Assembly (NCBI RefSeq): GCF_000964795.1
Contig: NZ_LANX01000001.1
Location: 868,001-932,000, forward strand
Direction: 5' to 3'
Source: Candidatus Neoehrlichia procyonis str. RAC413
Lineage (GTDB): Bacteria > Pseudomonadota > Alphaproteobacteria > Rickettsiales > Anaplasmataceae
DNA: 64,000 nt
Shown: piece after piece, positions 1 through 8,658 of the stretch
Numbering within the stretch: the first letter of the stretch is position 1
Layout of the letters: every line of letters starts with the position of its first letter
Program-made: the position numbers and the translations under genes
The notes under the pieces: generated by a model
The model's database searches: none
The model's input: the letters and a program-made list of their open reading frames with translations, nothing else
Told to the model about the DNA's origin: nothing

Positions 1-1461
1 TTCTAATACTTTAATAGACTGTAAAAAATTTTCTGATAGTTTATTCAAAATTTTAGCATCAACCAATACCCCAACTTGCTGCATATTATACAAAACTCTA
101 ATTAATGGTTTTTCAAAACGCTCATATATGGTACATAACTTATTTGCAAGTAACTTTTTCTTTAGTACCTTATGCAACAATAATAAAACTTGTGATGACA
201 AGTTTGTATATTCTTTTTCAAGATTATGATATACTATATTTTTTAAGCTATGATCATAATTGCCAGCATCAACACTATATGACATTATCATAATGTCATC
301 AAATGGTTCAATATTATGAAATATTTTCAATAAATGTTTTGCGTCATAAACTACTTTTAATACATAATCAAGTACTAGGAGAGGAGCAATAATATTTAAA
401 GCATCATCAATATTATCACTATCTACATAAAACAAATTATTTTCACTATAAGATACGGTAATATTCTGTACAGCATCATTTTTCATATCCACATAAATAG
501 CAAGTATTCCTTTAACTTTACAGTGATTAATAAAATTCTTGAATTCATTACTACAATAATTTTGTTGCATACTGCTATCTTGTGTAAAAAAATCAAAACA
601 AACTTGAAAACATTTTGCAATTTTAGAAGCTAAAGATTTTAACTCATATTTTCTTAAAAAAGCCGTTAGTTTTTGAACATCTGGTGCCTTGATCGCATAT
701 TTTTCGATATCATTATCTAAGTTAACGCTATAGCACAAGGATGCTAATTGTTTAGACAACATTGCCTGATCATGATATTGCATCAACATTTCTCTACACT
801 TTTTGTGTTCAACTTCATGTACATTAGCAACTAAGTTATCTAAAGACCCAAACCTATTAAGCAATTTTGCAGCTGTCTTTACACCGATCCTAGGAATCCC
901 AGGTATGTTATCTGAGGCATCGCCTGTTAGTGCCAGTAGGTCTAGCAACTGATCTGATGTCACACCAAACTTTTCATACACATATTCTTCAGATAAATAC
1001 TTATTTTTAATAGGATCAAAAATTGTAGTATTCTTATCTAAAAGTTGCAGTATGTCTTTATCCGACGTTAAAATATTTACGTGAACATATTCAGAACCAT
1101 GCTTTTTACTTAGAGTTGCAATAACATCATCAGCCTCATAATTTTTTACTTCTTCATACACTATATTCAATGCATCCACTGCTTCTCTAACAAGAGAGAA
1201 TTGCTGTATTAAATCATCAGGTAATATAGGACGATTAATTTTATACTGTGGATATATAGCATGACGAAAATTTTTACACCCTGTATCAAAAACTACTACC
1301 AGATAATCCGTCTTATATACATTGAGATACTTAAGTAAAATATTAATAAACCCATACATACCTCCAATTGGTAATCCATAAGAAGTACGAAAGTTAGGTA
1401 AAACATAATATGCACGAAAAAGAAATCCGTAAGCATCAATAATAGTCAAATTTTTTTGCAT
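1..1461 (-). CDS. polA: DNA polymerase I, N-terminal part (cut by window edge)
   Basis: DNA polymerase I fills gaps and removes RNA primers and damaged DNA. I translated 487 codons from an ATG at 1461 down to base 1. The N-terminal 5'-3' exonuclease is clear: YEADDVIATL, TSDKDIL, and the helix-hairpin segment GDASDNIPGIPRIGVKTAAK. A 3'-5' exonuclease-like domain follows. Its usual DxE motif reads D-M-K in AIYVDMKND, so proofreading is probably absent, as in many bacterial Pol I enzymes. The visible part ends in FEKPLIRVLYNMQQVGVLVD, the entry to the polymerase domain. The catalytic polymerase motifs lie outside the window. Identity is secure from the order of domains; activity of the missing half cannot be judged. 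Confidence 0.95.
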   Translation of the reverse strand, partial: MQKNLTIIDAYGFLFRAYYVLPNFRTSYGLPIGGMYGFINILLKYLNVYKTDYLVVVFDTGCKNFRHAIYPQYKINRPILPDDLIQQFSLVREAVDALNIVYEEVKNYEADDVIATLSKKHGSEYVHVNILTSDKDILQLLDKNTTIFDPIKNKYLSEEYVYEKFGVTSDQLLDLLALTGDASDNIPGIPRIGVKTAAKLLNRFGSLDNLVANVHEVEHKKCREMLMQYHDQAMLSKQLASLCYSVNLDNDIEKYAIKAPDVQKLTAFLRKYELKSLASKIAKCFQVCFDFFTQDSSMQQNYCSNEFKNFINHCKVKGILAIYVDMKNDAVQNITVSYSENNLFYVDSDNIDDALNIIAPLLVLDYVLKVVYDAKHLLKIFHNIEPFDDIMIMSYSVDAGNYDHSLKNIVYHNLEKEYTNLSSQVLLLLHKVLKKKLLANKLCTIYERFEKPLIRVLYNMQQVGVLVDAKILNKLSENFLQSIKVLE

Positions 1462-1656
1462 AACAATTGACTAAACGTTAAAAATTATTACTAATGTTAG
1501 CAATTATTGAATATTAAGTCACTTACTTAATTAATTAACTCATTAATAAATACCACTGTATAAAATACATAATGTATTCCATAATACCTTTAATATTATA
1601 AATTCTTTAATAATATGATGTTATAGTAAATGCTTTACATATAAGTGTATTTATCT

Positions 1657-1953
1657 ATGCCACATACTAATAATCTTAGCATTAAAACTAACAGTAAATC
1701 CAATGCAAAGTCTACTTCTAGTAAATCTTCTACAAGGTCACGTGCTAGAAAAGTTACTCCTAAAAACGATAATTTGTGCAATGACATTAAAAATACTGAC
1801 AATAATCAAGCCAGTGCTATAGAAAATAAAGATCTTCACATCAATGAAAAATTGTACAATTCAAATTCAAATAATAATTCTGTTTTGAATTCACAAAATA
1901 ACAATTTTTTCAAAGACTTATGGGATTCTGTAAAAAGTTATTTTGCACAATAA
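1657..1953 (+). CDS. Small Asn/Ser/Lys-rich hypothetical protein
   Basis: I do not recognise this protein. From the ATG at 1657 it is 98 residues; a GTG at 1645 in the same frame would add four. The N-terminal two thirds is low-complexity and basic, rich in Ser, Asn, Lys and Thr, with a run like KSTSSKSSTRSRARK. The last 17 residues form a hydrophobic/aromatic, possibly amphipathic segment ending FKDLWDSVKSYFAQ. No signal peptide or full membrane helix is visible. It is followed by a decayed copy of its own 3' end near 2058, which hints that the locus was once duplicated. No strong ribosome binding site is visible. A real lineage-specific gene is more likely than chance, but this is not certain. 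Confidence 0.5.
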   Translation: MPHTNNLSIKTNSKSNAKSTSSKSSTRSRARKVTPKNDNLCNDIKNTDNNQASAIENKDLHINEKLYNSNSNNNSVLNSQNNNFFKDLWDSVKSYFAQ

Positions 1954-2054
1954 ATACAACTTACTATTCTGCATTGTTGTTAATAGCTTTTACCTTTGTG
2001 CACTCAACCCATGAATTGTGACCAATCATAAAAACAACTTTCAAAAATTTATAA

Positions 2055-2140
2055 TATTTGTAAAAAGTTATTTTATGCAATAAAAACTATAAATTTCGTA
2101 TTATTGTTGACAACTTCTATGCTTTATGCTCAAATACTAA
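2055..2140 (+). repeat. Decayed direct repeat of the preceding gene's 3' end
   Basis: The stretch beginning GTAAAAAGTTATTTT at 2055-2070 repeats the sequence over the stop codon of the preceding small gene (from about 1930). The match then weakens (CAATAAA, then a TTGTTG-containing segment) over some 80 bases. The offset is about 127 bp. It looks like an old, partly eroded tandem duplication of the gene's end. Confidence 0.5.
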
Positions 2141-2179
2141 CTGTAAATTAGCTGCTTTAGAAGTATGCAAGGAGTTAAT

Positions 2180-2293
2180 GTGAGGGATTTACAAAAAAGA
2201 CAGCAAAAAATTAAAAACTATTTTTTATTATTTTTGTTGCTGCTGATGATGATTATGTTATTTTGCACCTCTATAATAAGAGTAAAAATTTAA
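2180..2293 (+). CDS. 37-residue single-span membrane protein
   Basis: A GTG at 2180 preceded by a very good ribosome binding site (AAGGAG, five bases upstream) opens 37 codons ending TAA at 2293. The peptide has a basic cytoplasmic start (RDLQKRQQKIKN), one strongly hydrophobic helix (about residues 14-33, Phe/Leu/Met-rich) and a short basic tail IRVKI. The layout resembles the tiny CoxF-type proteins that alphaproteobacteria carry near cytochrome oxidase assembly genes, but sequence this short cannot prove it. It ends 20 bases before the argF start and may be co-transcribed with it. The Shine-Dalgarno match is what makes me believe it is translated. Confidence 0.55.
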   Translation: MRDLQKRQQKIKNYFLLFLLLLMMIMLFCTSIIRVKI

Positions 2294-2313
2294 TCTTTAC
2301 TATTAGAAAAGTT

Positions 2314-3240
2314 ATGGATAAAAAAAAAAGCATCCGCTCCTTTATTGACCTGCATTTGTGTAGTTGTCATGATTTAAGAACCATCCTGTATTATGGAATG
2401 GACATAAAAAAAAATCCTAGTAAATACCATAACTACCTTACAGGAAAAAGCATAGCTTTAATATTTTGTCAGCCTTCTACCCGTACAAGAGTATCATTTG
2501 AAGTAGGTATTCATCAATTAGGCGCACATTATACCATCCTTAAAGAATCGGATATGCAATTATCAAGAGGAGAATCTGTACATGATACTGCAAAGGTATT
2601 ATCAAGATATGTTAACCTTATAGTATTAAGAGCAATACAACACTCTTTTCTCCTTGAATTTAACAAATACAGCAGCATTCCTATTATTAATGGATTAACA
2701 CAATATAGTCATCCATGCCAAATATTAGCCGATATTATGACATATGAAGAAAAAAGAGAAAAATCAATTACCAACAGCATTGTAAGTTGGATAGGAGATA
2801 ATAATAATGTATTAAATACTTGGATACATGCTGCCCCTGTGCTACAGTTCACATTAAAAATTTCAACACCAAATTATTCTACAGATCTCGATCACAAAAT
2901 AAAGTTAGCTAAGGCTGCTGGAGCCAACATAGAATACAAAAACAACCCTAAAGATATAATATATGATGCGGATATTATAACCACAGATGCCTGGTACTCT
3001 ATGGGTTCAAATCATGACGTTAGTCAATTAATGTCGCAATTTGCAAATTATCAGATTAATAGTGACTTAGTATCTAATGCAAAACCTAATTATATGTTTT
3101 TACACTGTCTTCCAGCACATATTAACCAGGAGGTAACAAATGACGTTATTAATGGCCCAAATTCATACGTATTTGATGAAGCAGAAAATAGATTACATAT
3201 ACAAAAGGCCATAATGCTATGGTGTTTAGGTCTAATATAA
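2314..3240 (+). CDS. argF: Ornithine carbamoyltransferase
   Basis: Transfers the carbamoyl group of carbamoyl phosphate to ornithine, giving citrulline for arginine synthesis. The carbamoyl-phosphate motif STRTR, the HPCQ motif (SHPCQILADIMT) and the ornithine-loop HCLPAH are all present, as is the family segment DMQLSRGES. The length of 308 residues from the ATG at 2314 fits the family. The open frame extends 17 codons further upstream, but that extension overlaps the small membrane protein and matches nothing in the family, so I use 2314. recF follows after 16 bases, probably in the same transcript. HCLPA distinguishes it from aspartate carbamoyltransferase. Confidence 0.93.
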   Translation: MDKKKSIRSFIDLHLCSCHDLRTILYYGMDIKKNPSKYHNYLTGKSIALIFCQPSTRTRVSFEVGIHQLGAHYTILKESDMQLSRGESVHDTAKVLSRYVNLIVLRAIQHSFLLEFNKYSSIPIINGLTQYSHPCQILADIMTYEEKREKSITNSIVSWIGDNNNVLNTWIHAAPVLQFTLKISTPNYSTDLDHKIKLAKAAGANIEYKNNPKDIIYDADIITTDAWYSMGSNHDVSQLMSQFANYQINSDLVSNAKPNYMFLHCLPAHINQEVTNDVINGPNSYVFDEAENRLHIQKAIMLWCLGLI

Positions 3241-3256
3241 AAAAAACACTAACAAA

Positions 3257-4381
3257 ATGTTCAATACAAATTTAGAACTTTATATACAAAAGCTAAAGTT
3301 AACAAATTTTCGTAATTATTTAAACACTACACTAGAAATTTCTCAACAATCAGTTATATTATTAGGTGATAATGGTGTAGGTAAAACTAATGTATTAGAA
3401 TCCATATCATTATTGTCAAAAGGAAGTGGGTTTAGAAATGTACGCATAGAAGATATGCAAAACTATAATACGAACAACCCACTAAGTATTCACTATACAA
3501 TCAATAAAAACAATGATTTATTTTCTATCAATATTACAAAACACAATAATAAGCGTCGTTTATTAATTGACAATAAAACGCAAAATTATTCTGCTATTCA
3601 TGGCATAGCTTGCATTATATGGCTAATACCACAGTTAGATCATATCTTCTTAAAGTCTTCTAGTGAGAGGTTAAAATTTTTTGATAGAATAGTACATATT
3701 TTCGATGTAAATTATGCTTCATATATTACTCAATATGAAAAAGCACGCCGTGAAAGAAGTAAAATTTTGCACATATCACCCCAAGATTATAATTGGTTAC
3801 TTAGTCTAGAAAATATAATTGCAATTAATGGTATAAATATTGCTAAAATAAGATTAAAAGTATTAAAAATTTTACAAAAAATTCTTGCTGAAAATAAGAT
3901 ATCATCTACATTCTTAAAATCATCCATTAGTATACATAGCCAAATATTTGAAATTTTAGATCAAGGATTTGAGAACGCAATTGAATTATATAAAGAGCGT
4001 TTAAAAGAAAATAGAAAAAAAGATTTATTACAAAATTGTGTAAGCTTTGGAGTACATAATGATAATTTTCAAGTACTACATTCAGAAAAAAATTTAATAG
4101 CTAATCATTGTTCAACCGGAGAACAAAAAATTTTACTATTATCATTAATTTTATCAGCAGTAATTGCGAAGCATGAAATATATAGTCAACCTTCTATCAT
4201 TTTGCTAGATGATATTATGTCACACTTAGATAAAAACTATAAAAGCAACTTATTGCTTAGCATATTAGATATAGGGTGCCAAGTTTGGATAACTGATATC
4301 AGTATACAAAATTTTGTAGATTACAAAAAGTATTTTCAATATTTTTATATATCAAACAATACCATCAAAAATTACATCTAA
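3257..4381 (+). CDS. recF: DNA replication and repair protein RecF
   Basis: RecF is an ABC-type ATPase that binds single-strand/double-strand junctions with RecO and RecR and helps load RecA at gaps. At 374 residues it has the family's length. Walker A is GDNGVGKTN (about residues 37-45). The ABC signature is STGEQK (about 287) and Walker B is SIILLDDIMSHLD (about 313-325). The N-terminal LKLTNFRNY is typical. It lies 16 bases after argF and nowhere near dnaA/dnaN, so the classic replication operon is broken up here. A spacer of 558 bases follows. Confidence 0.95.
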   Translation: MFNTNLELYIQKLKLTNFRNYLNTTLEISQQSVILLGDNGVGKTNVLESISLLSKGSGFRNVRIEDMQNYNTNNPLSIHYTINKNNDLFSINITKHNNKRRLLIDNKTQNYSAIHGIACIIWLIPQLDHIFLKSSSERLKFFDRIVHIFDVNYASYITQYEKARRERSKILHISPQDYNWLLSLENIIAINGINIAKIRLKVLKILQKILAENKISSTFLKSSISIHSQIFEILDQGFENAIELYKERLKENRKKDLLQNCVSFGVHNDNFQVLHSEKNLIANHCSTGEQKILLLSLILSAVIAKHEIYSQPSIILLDDIMSHLDKNYKSNLLLSILDIGCQVWITDISIQNFVDYKKYFQYFYISNNTIKNYI

Positions 4382-4939
4382 ATAATACTAATACATTGTA
4401 AATTATGAAAAATATTTTTAATATTGCTATGATAAGAAGAATATCTGCCATAAGTTAGTTTATGTTCATTAAAGTCTTACTTGTCTTTAAAAATGGGAAA
4501 TATCTTTTTTATGGATAAAGAGTTATTATAAAGACATTAAAATTTTATAATAATGTATATAAAGCATTTTATAGGATGATACAGCAAATGTAACAAATGG
4601 CTTATAGTGAAAAATACAAGAGTACAAACTAATAACGATTACGACAATAAATATTATCTTACTTATCCAAGCCACTTTTTAACATAAACTGCAATGCTAA
4701 AAAATATTTAGCATTATAAGCACAAAAATTTGTACTCTTTCTATTCTAGAAAATATAACTAAAATATATTGTACAAATTTTATATAAAACAACATCAGTA
4801 ATTAAGTACATATTCTCACAATTCCAAAAATAAAAACACTTCTTACATTAATTTAGAATAAACAAAGCACAAGCAAAAATTATGCCAAAACATCTCTTAA
4901 TGCATAAGGAAAGTTATATATAAGATCATTTCCTAATCC
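4382..4939. other. AT-rich spacer, no gene seen
   Basis: This spacer of 558 bases separates the convergent recF and udg genes. I found no open frame with a plausible start, no RNA gene and no convincing terminator hairpin. Confidence 0.6.
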
Positions 4940-5749
4940 TCAATATAGAGTTTTTTCTAAATAATCACGTATTCTTTGTAAATCTTCCCATGCAAGACGC
5001 TTCTGCATTGGTTGGCGTAACAAATAAGCAGGATGAAATATAACAGCTGTAGTTATAGGATAACTTAAAAATTGGTTTGTATATACGTGAAATTTATTTC
5101 TAAGTCTTGATATAGTACTCTGATCATCAAGCAATGCGTAGCAAGCTGTACTTCCTACTAGGATCAATATTTTAGGGGACACAAGAGCTATATGTTTTTC
5201 TACAAATGGTTTGCACATATTTATTTCACAATCTGATGGTCTCCTATTGCCAGGAGGCCGCCAAAAAACAGTATTACTAATATATACTTTGTCACGATTA
5301 AGATTAATAGAGTTTAACATTTTATCAAGCAAGATACCACTTGCACCACAAAAAGGCCTACCTTCTAGATCTTCATTAGCACCTGGTGCTTCACCTATTA
5401 ACATAATTTTTGAATATGGATTACCATCAGAAAATACTGTATTTGTTGCTAATTTCTTAATCGCACATCCATCAAATAAATTTATTGCTTGCTTAAGCTC
5501 ATCAAGATTTTGACATTCCATAGCTAACTTATTTGCAACACTTACCCAATCTACGCTTTCTTGTAATACTGTACCGTTATTACGCTGTATACCAGTATTT
5601 TGTGGCACTAAATCACTTGTTAGTTGTACACTAGCATTTTGCAACATTAAATCACTTGTTACATTATCTTCTGTTATATCATCCTCTAAAATACTTTCTA
5701 TGCCACTATCATGATAAAATTCTAATACTTCTAGTAACTCTTCATCCAT
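4940..5749 (-). CDS. Uracil-DNA glycosylase, family 4 type
   Basis: Removes uracil from DNA in base-excision repair. The family 4 core is clear: GEAPGANEDLEGRPFCG (water-activating and uracil-binding loop), RPPGNRRP and the C-terminal HPAYLLRQP with the catalytic-loop His. The protein has 269 residues. Its N-terminal 80 are acidic and include a short imperfect repeat (SDLMLQNASVQ / SDLVPQNTGIQ) that I would not expect in the catalytic fold. The first iron-sulfur motif, usually CxxC, reads CAIKK, leaving one Cys; other candidate Cys are in RPFCG, INMCKP and TACYALL. It sits 51 bases downstream of def on the same strand, likely one operon. Confidence 0.85.
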   Translation of the reverse strand: MDEELLEVLEFYHDSGIESILEDDITEDNVTSDLMLQNASVQLTSDLVPQNTGIQRNNGTVLQESVDWVSVANKLAMECQNLDELKQAINLFDGCAIKKLATNTVFSDGNPYSKIMLIGEAPGANEDLEGRPFCGASGILLDKMLNSINLNRDKVYISNTVFWRPPGNRRPSDCEINMCKPFVEKHIALVSPKILILVGSTACYALLDDQSTISRLRNKFHVYTNQFLSYPITTAVIFHPAYLLRQPMQKRLAWEDLQRIRDYLEKTLY

Positions 5750-5800
5750 AAAAGATATTCTCCCATTTTTAAAAGACCAATAAAACTTTATAAATATAAA

Positions 5801-6379
5801 TTAATTCATAGTGGACATTCTTTTTATCCTTTTTGCTTTTTCTATTATAAAATCACGTTTTATCTTTGAAAGATGTTTAAAAAAAATAATGCCATTTAAA
5901 TGATCTATTTCATGTTCTAAACATCTGGCCAGCAATCCTTGTGCCTTTATAATTTTATCATTTCCATTATAATCTGTATACTTAATTATAATGTTCTTGG
6001 GTCTACTTACTTCCTCAGCTTGCTCAGGAACAGACAAACAACCCTCTTTAATTACAATTTTTTCTTCAGACATTTCCAAAATTTGTGGATTAATAACACA
6101 AAATGGTCCCCCTGCAGCTTCATAACCAATCACATTATCTTTTGTGACACTCGATCTTTCATTATGATGGTAATATATGCTATCTTTAGGTACATCAGCA
6201 ACAAATATGCGTTTATGAACTCCTACTTGCACTGCTGCCAATCCAAGGCCTTTTGCAGCATACATAGTCTCAAACATATCATCAATAAGCTTTTTTATTT
6301 CATTAGTAATATCAGCAACGGTTTCAGAACACAACAACAACCTTCTATCAGGTACCGTCACTATCGGTAGAATAGACAT
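5801..6379 (-). CDS. def: Peptide deformylase
   Basis: Removes the N-formyl group from nascent proteins; a metal enzyme. All three family motifs are present: GLGLAAVQVG (motif 1), EGCLS with the metal-binding Cys (motif 2) and HEIDH with the two metal-binding His and catalytic Glu (motif 3). Length is 192 residues. The frame can be opened four codons earlier at a GTG, but the ATG at 6379 has a purine-rich GAGGGGGAAA directly upstream, and MSILPIVTVPD is the expected family start. An insert of about 20 residues between motif 1 and motif 2 (around HHNERSSVTKDN) looks longer than in E. coli Def. udg follows on the same strand. Confidence 0.95.
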   Translation of the reverse strand: MSILPIVTVPDRRLLLCSETVADITNEIKKLIDDMFETMYAAKGLGLAAVQVGVHKRIFVADVPKDSIYYHHNERSSVTKDNVIGYEAAGGPFCVINPQILEMSEEKIVIKEGCLSVPEQAEEVSRPKNIIIKYTDYNGNDKIIKAQGLLARCLEHEIDHLNGIIFFKHLSKIKRDFIIEKAKRIKRMSTMN

Positions 6380-6613
6380 TTTCCCCCTCACAATATATAT
6401 TTATTAAATGACACTCCTTGAAAAGATCTCATTAACTCTCTCTAATTTGTATAGTTTTAAATATTATATTACACGAATATTACACTAAGATATTACAGGC
6501 TTTCTTATTATTAATAAAGTAAGTATTGCTTTATTATTCATCAATAGTAAATTATCATTTATACTTAACCATATACTAAAGTAGTATTATCAAATAATTA
6601 AAAAAAAAAAACA

Positions 6614-7309
6614 ATGATATTTTATATTTTTTCAACAATTTGGGTAATATTATACTCAACAATTGTTCTACCATTTTTCATATTTATGCCATTATCTCTA
6701 AGAATAAAATGCGCAACATTTGGAACACATGTGTTACTGTATCTATGTAATATAACTGACGGCATAACATACGAAATTAGAGGAAAAGAAAATCTACCTG
6801 CACAACCTTATATTGTAGCTTCTGAACATCAATCTCCTTTAGAAACTCTAATATTGTTTACAATATTTAAAGATGCAGTATTTATATTAAAAAAAGAGGT
6901 AATATTACTACCATTTTTCAATATCTTTTTTATATCACTTAAAATGATTTTTATTGACCGTAATAAAAAATTACAAGCCTTAAAAAAAATGTTAAAGTTA
7001 TCTACACTGAGACTCAAAGAAGGAAGAACTATTATAATATTTCCTCAAGGATCAAGAACAACTATCAATAATAAAGCACAATACAAATCAGGAGTAGCAG
7101 CATTATATAATTCACTATCAGTACCTATAGTCCCAATCGCATTAAATACAGGTTTATTTTGGCCAAAAAATTTGATATCTTTTAAGAAAAAATCTGGGAA
7201 GGCTATAATAGAAATTTTACCACCTATTAATCCCGGTCTTAACAAGAAAGAATTTTTAGAACAACTTAAAGCAAATCTTTCAGAAAAAAGCTACGCTTTA
7301 TGTAACTAA
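6614..7309 (+). CDS. plsC: 1-acyl-sn-glycerol-3-phosphate acyltransferase
   Basis: Adds the second acyl chain to lysophosphatidic acid, giving phosphatidic acid at the inner membrane. The acyltransferase block I appears as EHQSPLETL, the HQS-x-x-ET form common in alphaproteobacteria in place of Hx4D. Block III is FPQGSRT, and block IV falls around PIVPIALNTG. The N-terminus holds one or two hydrophobic helices (about 1-35). Length is 231 residues, usual for the family. The start ATG follows a run of A with no clear Shine-Dalgarno. rpsT follows on the same strand but has its own promoter-like sequence. plsY elsewhere in this window provides the preceding step. Confidence 0.9.
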   Translation: MIFYIFSTIWVILYSTIVLPFFIFMPLSLRIKCATFGTHVLLYLCNITDGITYEIRGKENLPAQPYIVASEHQSPLETLILFTIFKDAVFILKKEVILLPFFNIFFISLKMIFIDRNKKLQALKKMLKLSTLRLKEGRTIIIFPQGSRTTINNKAQYKSGVAALYNSLSVPIVPIALNTGLFWPKNLISFKKKSGKAIIEILPPINPGLNKKEFLEQLKANLSEKSYALCN

Positions 7310-7326
7310 ATAACAGTAAATCATAC

Positions 7327-7354
7327 TTGCATTTTCACAAATTACTTATACAAT
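7327..7354 (+). promoter_or_regulatory. Putative sigma-70 promoter for rpsT
   Basis: TTGCAT (7327-7332), a 16-base spacer and TACAAT (7349-7354) precede the rpsT start at 7389. Box quality is fair; in DNA this AT-rich, chance matches are common. Confidence 0.35.
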
Positions 7355-7388
7355 TAATGTATGGTGTTATATAAGGTATAAAATTTAC

Positions 7389-7679
7389 ATGGCAAATCAC
7401 TCAAGTTCTAAAAAAATGATAAGAGTCATTCAAAGTCGTACCTTAGTTAATCGTATGCGTAAAAGCAGAACGCGTAATTCTATAAAAAAGTTTTTATCTA
7501 TGCTAAAGTTAGATAATCAAAGTACAGAAGCAGTAGTGCAAGCATTTAGAGAAGCAGAATCTAATCTTCACAAGTGTGTTAATAAAAAAGTTATACATAA
7601 AAATGCAGCCGCACGTAAAATAAGCTCATTAGCTGCAAAATTAAAAGCTTTTGATCTTAAAAATAGTGCTGCACAGTAA
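7389..7679 (+). CDS. rpsT: 30S ribosomal protein S20
   Basis: S20 binds 16S rRNA early in small-subunit assembly. This 96-residue, Lys/Arg/Ala-rich protein has the family start MANHSSSKKMIR and the helical core RNSIKKF, followed by INKKVIHKNAAARKISSLAAKL-type sequence (here VNKKVIHKN then AAARKIS). Length is slightly above the usual 85-90. It stands alone on the plus strand, with its own promoter-like upstream sequence. No extra domains are seen. Confidence 0.95.
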   Translation: MANHSSSKKMIRVIQSRTLVNRMRKSRTRNSIKKFLSMLKLDNQSTEAVVQAFREAESNLHKCVNKKVIHKNAAARKISSLAAKLKAFDLKNSAAQ

Positions 7680-7868
7680 AACTTATCAATCTTTTAATAG
7701 TTAGTAAGCTACAATAGTGCAGGGTGGCGTTAGTTTGCGTAATGTAACTTGTTTTTATACAAAAATTATTAATTTCTTGAAGTGGATAGTACTACATTTG
7801 CATTTATACAAAAACTAAGTTATGTTCATCAACGTTTATGTAAGTATTAATCACAAATTAATATAAAC

Positions 7869-8489
7869 TTATGCTATTTTTGTATTCTCACTGATAAAAT
7901 AACTTATAGTTTTATCCAATCCTCTTTCCCTTATCATGTTATTAACCATTGATCTTTGATGCATAGCAATACTTATCATATTATTAACCTTTATATCATC
8001 AATATAAAATGCATCATCATAACTAACGTTAAAAACCACAACTACAAAATCATTAATATTACTTTGATTAATTAATCTAGTTTTCACAAAATAGTTATTC
8101 GTAGTGTTTTTCTTAACCCAAAAGATATCCATATCATAACTAGCATATATATACAATTGTTTTACATATATACGTACAATATATTTACTGTATTCACTTA
8201 TAAACTTTTCCCTTTGCTCTAAAGAAGAGTTTTTCCAATAAATACCCATAACAAACTTTGCTATATTTTTCATATTTAAAGATCTATGCATCATATCTTG
8301 CAACATAGTATAAGCGCTCGCTCTATCTTTCGCTTGTTTTACAATTCTAGAAGAAAAATACTGTAATTCTTCAATAAAATTACAAACTTGCTGATAATTA
8401 CTACACGTATTCTCACCAGCATGAACATTAGCCCATACCAAAAATATAAGTACAAATATTGCTACATAAGAGCGGTAATTAATAAACAT
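7869..8489 (-). CDS. mlaC: MlaC-type phospholipid-binding periplasmic protein
   Basis: MlaC/Ttg2D proteins shuttle phospholipids across the periplasm between outer- and inner-membrane parts of the Mla system. The sequence starts with a signal peptide (hydrophobic YVAIFVLIFLVWANVHA, likely cleavage after VHA). The family features follow: AKFVMGIYWKNSSLEQREKF, corresponding to the usual LGxxWRxAsxeQr, then YVKQLYIYA and a late YIDDIKVNNMISI, corresponding to the V-x-D-hhh-x-GhSh motif. It is 206 residues from the ATG at 8489; a GTG one codon earlier is possible. Partner mlaD/E/F genes are not in this window. The family call is good; its direction of lipid transport here is unknown. Confidence 0.82.
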   Translation of the reverse strand: MFINYRSYVAIFVLIFLVWANVHAGENTCSNYQQVCNFIEELQYFSSRIVKQAKDRASAYTMLQDMMHRSLNMKNIAKFVMGIYWKNSSLEQREKFISEYSKYIVRIYVKQLYIYASYDMDIFWVKKNTTNNYFVKTRLINQSNINDFVVVVFNVSYDDAFYIDDIKVNNMISIAMHQRSMVNNMIRERGLDKTISYFISENTKIA

Positions 8490-8658
8490 CACATATTTTT
8501 TTTAATTTTCAGACATAAGAATATCAAATAAATACTTACTTAGTATTAAAAGTAAAACAAAACACTTAAAAGAAGATAATGTTAATCAATCTTACTATCA
8601 CACCCTAACATTTATCAAATCTTTGTATAGTTTACAGAAAAAATTTAAATTCATTATA

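Noticed and set aside
7740-7820. Two similar TTTATACAAAAA words downstream of rpsT as a repeat element
   Set aside because: The shared part is only about 12 bases of low-complexity sequence and can be chance.
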